Of a stretch of DNA of 8,333 nt, positions 7,075-8,333 are shown piece by piece. The translations under genes and the position numbers were made by a program. Source of the stretch: Candidatus Aerophobota bacterium (GTDB lineage: Bacteria > Aerophobota > Aerophobia > Aerophobales > B3-G15); the NCBI GenBank assembly GCA_014859225.1, contig JACUUP010000273.1, positions 1 to 8,333 on the forward strand, in the 5' to 3' direction. Positions within the stretch are counted from its first letter, which is position 1; each line of letters starts with the position of its first letter. The notes under the pieces are model-generated. The model saw only the letters and a program-made list of their open reading frames with translations, made no database searches and was not told where the DNA came from.

Positions 7075-7817
7075 TGCAAAAGATATGTGCAAAGCCTGAG
7101 TCTATGAAAGATACTGCAAGTCACTACTGTCCAGGATGTGGGCACGGAATAGTTCATCGCCTCATCTGCGAGGTAGTTGATGAGCTCGGGATAAGGGAAA
7201 GATTAATAGGCATATGTCCGGTAGGTTGTTCTGTAGTTGCCTACAATTATTTTGATTTTGACATGGTGGAGGTAGCTCATGGCAGAGCTCCGGCAGTTGC
7301 AACTGGAATAAAAAGGGCACTTCCTGACAGAGTGGTTTTTACCTATCAGGGAGATGGAGACCTTGCATCCATAGGAATGGCGGAGATAGTGCATGCAGCT
7401 GCCAGAGGTGAGGCTTTCACTGTCATATTTATCAACAATGCTACCTATGGAATGACAGGAGGACAGATGGCTCCCACTACTCTTCTTGGCCAGAAGACCC
7501 TGACCACTCCTTTTGGTAGAAGGTCCAGGCAGGAAGGATATCCTGTAAAGATACCCGAGCTTCTTGCCTCACTTGAGGGAGCGTCTTACCTGGAGAGAGT
7601 GGCAGTGGATAATCCCGCTCATATAAGAGAGGCAAAAAGGGCTATAAAAAAAGCCTTTTTACTTCAAATTGAAAAGGAGAAATTTTCCCTTATTGAAGTT
7701 TTATCTACCTGTCCCACCGCCTGGAGAATGTCACCTCTTGCTTCATTAAAATGGCTTAAGGAGCATATGCTCGTTTTTTATCCTGTTGGAATAATAAAGG
7801 ATGAAAGTAATGGTTGA
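7074..7817 (+). CDS. 2-oxoacid:ferredoxin oxidoreductase, beta subunit (TPP-binding; Kor/Vor type)
   Basis: The beta subunit binds thiamine pyrophosphate and a [4Fe-4S] cluster and, with the alpha (and often gamma and delta) subunits, oxidatively decarboxylates 2-oxoacids to acyl-CoA while reducing ferredoxin in the cytoplasm. Counting from the GTG at 7074 (247 residues): YCPGCGHG (18-25) with Cys19 and Cys22, Cys52 in PVGCS and Cys213 in STCPT are the expected cluster ligands; GDGD (93-96) through INN (120-122) is the TPP/Mg site; YGMTGGQMAPTT and GQKTLTTPFGR follow. This looks like the 2-oxoglutarate or branched-chain-ketoacid type rather than pyruvate, but the substrate cannot be fixed from beta alone. 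The GTG overlaps the previous TAG by one base; GTG at 7062 is an alternative, adding four residues. Neither alpha nor gamma is adjacent, which is unusual. Confidence 0.93.
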   Translation: MQKICAKPESMKDTASHYCPGCGHGIVHRLICEVVDELGIRERLIGICPVGCSVVAYNYFDFDMVEVAHGRAPAVATGIKRALPDRVVFTYQGDGDLASIGMAEIVHAAARGEAFTVIFINNATYGMTGGQMAPTTLLGQKTLTTPFGRRSRQEGYPVKIPELLASLEGASYLERVAVDNPAHIREAKRAIKKAFLLQIEKEKFSLIEVLSTCPTAWRMSPLASLKWLKEHMLVFYPVGIIKDESNG

Positions 7818-7841
7818 CAGAAATGATAGGTAAATTACAAT
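7814..7841 (+). promoter_or_regulatory. sigma70-type promoter for the 74-residue membrane protein
   Basis: A perfect -35 TTGACA (7814-7819) overlaps the beta-subunit stop codon, followed by a 16-base spacer and a -10 TACAAT (7836-7841, one mismatch). Transcription would start near 7848, leaving about 28 bases with AGGAGG at 7860-7865 before the ATG at 7876. This is the best promoter match I found in the window. Confidence 0.68.
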
Positions 7842-7875
7842 ATAAAACATACTAAAATCAGGAGGCTTTATCCTT

Positions 7876-8100
7876 ATGAGAAAGTTTAAAAAATACTTGG
7901 TGGCAGGAATAGCGATTGCAGGTTTTTTGTTTATTTTTGCTTTTATCAGGATTCCCACTGAGACTTCTAAAATGGTTTCTTTGGTGAGCAGAAGTTTTAA
8001 ACAGGTAATTTTGAGGGAAAAACCCACATTATCCGGTGGTTTTGATGTAATTACCAGTGCCTCTATTCAGGTAGATAACTTCTCACAGGAAAAATCCTAA
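7876..8100 (+). CDS. small single-pass membrane protein of unknown function
   Basis: I do not recognise this 74-residue protein. It has a positively charged start (MRKFKK), one hydrophobic helix (about 8-24, YLVAGIAIAGFLFIFAF), then RIPTETSK and a polar tail of about 48 residues ending in SASIQVDNFSQEKS. The charge pattern predicts N-terminus inside and tail outside the cytoplasmic membrane; it could instead be a signal peptide, though no convincing cleavage site or lipobox cysteine is visible. AGGAGG at 7860-7865 lies ten bases before the ATG, and a good promoter sits just upstream, which makes it more likely to be a real, separately transcribed gene. Nothing follows it except the repeat region, so context gives no function. 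No conserved motif or cysteine was seen. Confidence 0.6.
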   Translation: MRKFKKYLVAGIAIAGFLFIFAFIRIPTETSKMVSLVSRSFKQVILREKPTLSGGFDVITSASIQVDNFSQEKS

Positions 8101-8103
8101 AGT

Positions 8104-8128
8104 AAAAAAGGGGACAGATTTATTTTTT
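8104..8128. repeat. A6-GGGGACAGATTTA-T6 word, possible end of a mobile or dispersed repeat
   Basis: Six A bases, then GGGGACAGATTTA, then six T bases, starting three bases after the small gene's stop. I recall GGGGACAGATTTATTT-like words occurring often in genomes of uncultured bacteria near IS200/REP-type Y1 transposase genes. No transposase is present here, so this would be a remnant or non-autonomous end at most. Confidence 0.4.
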
Positions 8129-8141
8129 CTTCTTGAAAAAT

Positions 8142-8150
8142 TGCTACAAT
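8142..8150 (+). promoter_or_regulatory. possible extended -10 promoter element
   Basis: TGCTACAAT matches the extended -10 pattern TGnTATAAT with one mismatch. No usable -35 is present: TTGAAA at 8133 is only six bases away. If used, transcription would begin near 8157 and read into the hairpin repeats. Weak evidence. Confidence 0.25.
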
Positions 8151-8153
8151 GTT

Positions 8154-8250
8154 AGAGCAAAAGCAGGACAGGCGAGACGCCCGTCCTACCAGAACTGGAC
8201 AAATAGAGCAAGGTAGGACAGGCGAGACGCCCGCCCTACCAGAGCTGGAC
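8154..8250. repeat. two direct copies of a palindromic (REP-like) element, 50-base period
   Basis: Copies at 8165-8200 and 8215-8250 agree in 34 of 36 bases (differences at 8184/8234 and 8194/8244) and share AGAGCA in front (8154, 8205). Each holds a hairpin: AGGAC-A-GGCG, loop AGA, CGCC-C-GTCCT in copy 1 (8165-8187), and 8212-8240 in copy 2. A degenerate third front part, AAAGCAAGGCAG, begins at 8254. The A opposite C mismatches become G-U pairs in a minus-strand RNA. Confidence 0.8.
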
Positions 8251-8279
8251 AATAAAGCAAGGCAGATAATCAATACGGC

Positions 8280-8308
8280 GTAGAACAGGCGTCTCGCCTG
8301 TTAGCTAC
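8280..8308. repeat. inverted third copy of the palindromic element, strong hairpin
   Basis: AACAGGCG (8284-8291), loop TCT, CGCCTGTT (8295-8302) is a perfect 8-bp stem, extended by GTAG (8280-8283) and CTAC (8305-8308) around a two-base bulge. The reverse complement contains ACAGGCGAGACGCC, shared with the two direct copies. No T-run follows, so it is not a canonical intrinsic terminator, although it could stall or protect transcripts. Confidence 0.75.
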
Positions 8309-8333
8309 AAGGAGCAAGATTTCTAACAGTTGA

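Noticed and set aside
6636-7157. 173-codon open frame on the minus strand
   Set aside because: It lies antisense to the LptE-like gene and the start of the beta subunit, its translation shows no recognisable motif, and both plus-strand genes have family motifs and ribosome binding sites.
7841-7846. TATAAA as the -10 element for the TTGACA at 7814
   Set aside because: The spacer would be 21 bases; TACAAT at 7836-7841 gives 16 bases and fits better.
8165-8250. CRISPR array (36-base direct repeats)
   Set aside because: Only two copies, 14-base intervals that are themselves similar, the repeat is dominated by a palindrome, and a third copy is inverted. No cas gene is present.
8280-8308. Intrinsic terminator
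   Set aside because: The stem is strong, but AGCTACAAGG follows instead of a T-run, on either strand no U-tract is adjacent, and the same core recurs as a repeat.

Overview
The window reads as part of a chromosome of an AT-rich, anaerobic, diderm (outer-membrane) bacterium, probably an uncultured lineage. Anaerobic metabolism is suggested by the beta subunit of a 2-oxoacid:ferredoxin oxidoreductase, and an outer membrane by a gene resembling the LPS-assembly protein LptE. The fused coaBC and the recJ-apt pair are ordinary bacterial traits. The phylum cannot be fixed from these genes alone.

Layout: every gene lies on the + strand. The C-terminal third of an ApbE flavin transferase (to 347) runs in from the left edge. 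A 50-base gap follows, holding a 9-bp triple repeat and a promoter-like sequence. Then comes a tightly packed run of eight genes (398-7817): recJ, apt, an MBL-fold hydrolase, coaBC, an NfeD-type membrane protease, a slipin/stomatin, an LptE-like gene and the oxidoreductase beta subunit. Within this run the gaps are 0 to 28 bases, and coaBC/nfeD and lptE-like/beta overlap or touch, so it is probably one operon. A well-formed sigma70-type promoter at the end of the beta-subunit gene precedes an unrecognised 74-residue single-pass membrane protein (7876-8100).

The last 233 bases carry no gene. They hold a GGGGACAGATTT word flanked by A6 and T6 runs, an extended -10-like site, and three copies of a palindromic element sharing the core ACAGGCGAGACGCC (two direct, one inverted).

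Function: the first half of the run is housekeeping (DNA repair exonuclease, adenine salvage, thiol-ester hydrolase, coenzyme A synthesis). The second half is envelope-related (membrane protease with its stomatin partner, then an LptE-like protein) and ends in an electron-transfer enzyme subunit whose partner subunits are not here. The points most worth a second look are the LptE-like protein that lacks a lipobox cysteine, the isolated oxidoreductase beta subunit, the promoter plus small membrane protein, and the structured repeat tract. I found no clear evidence of a wholly new multi-gene system.
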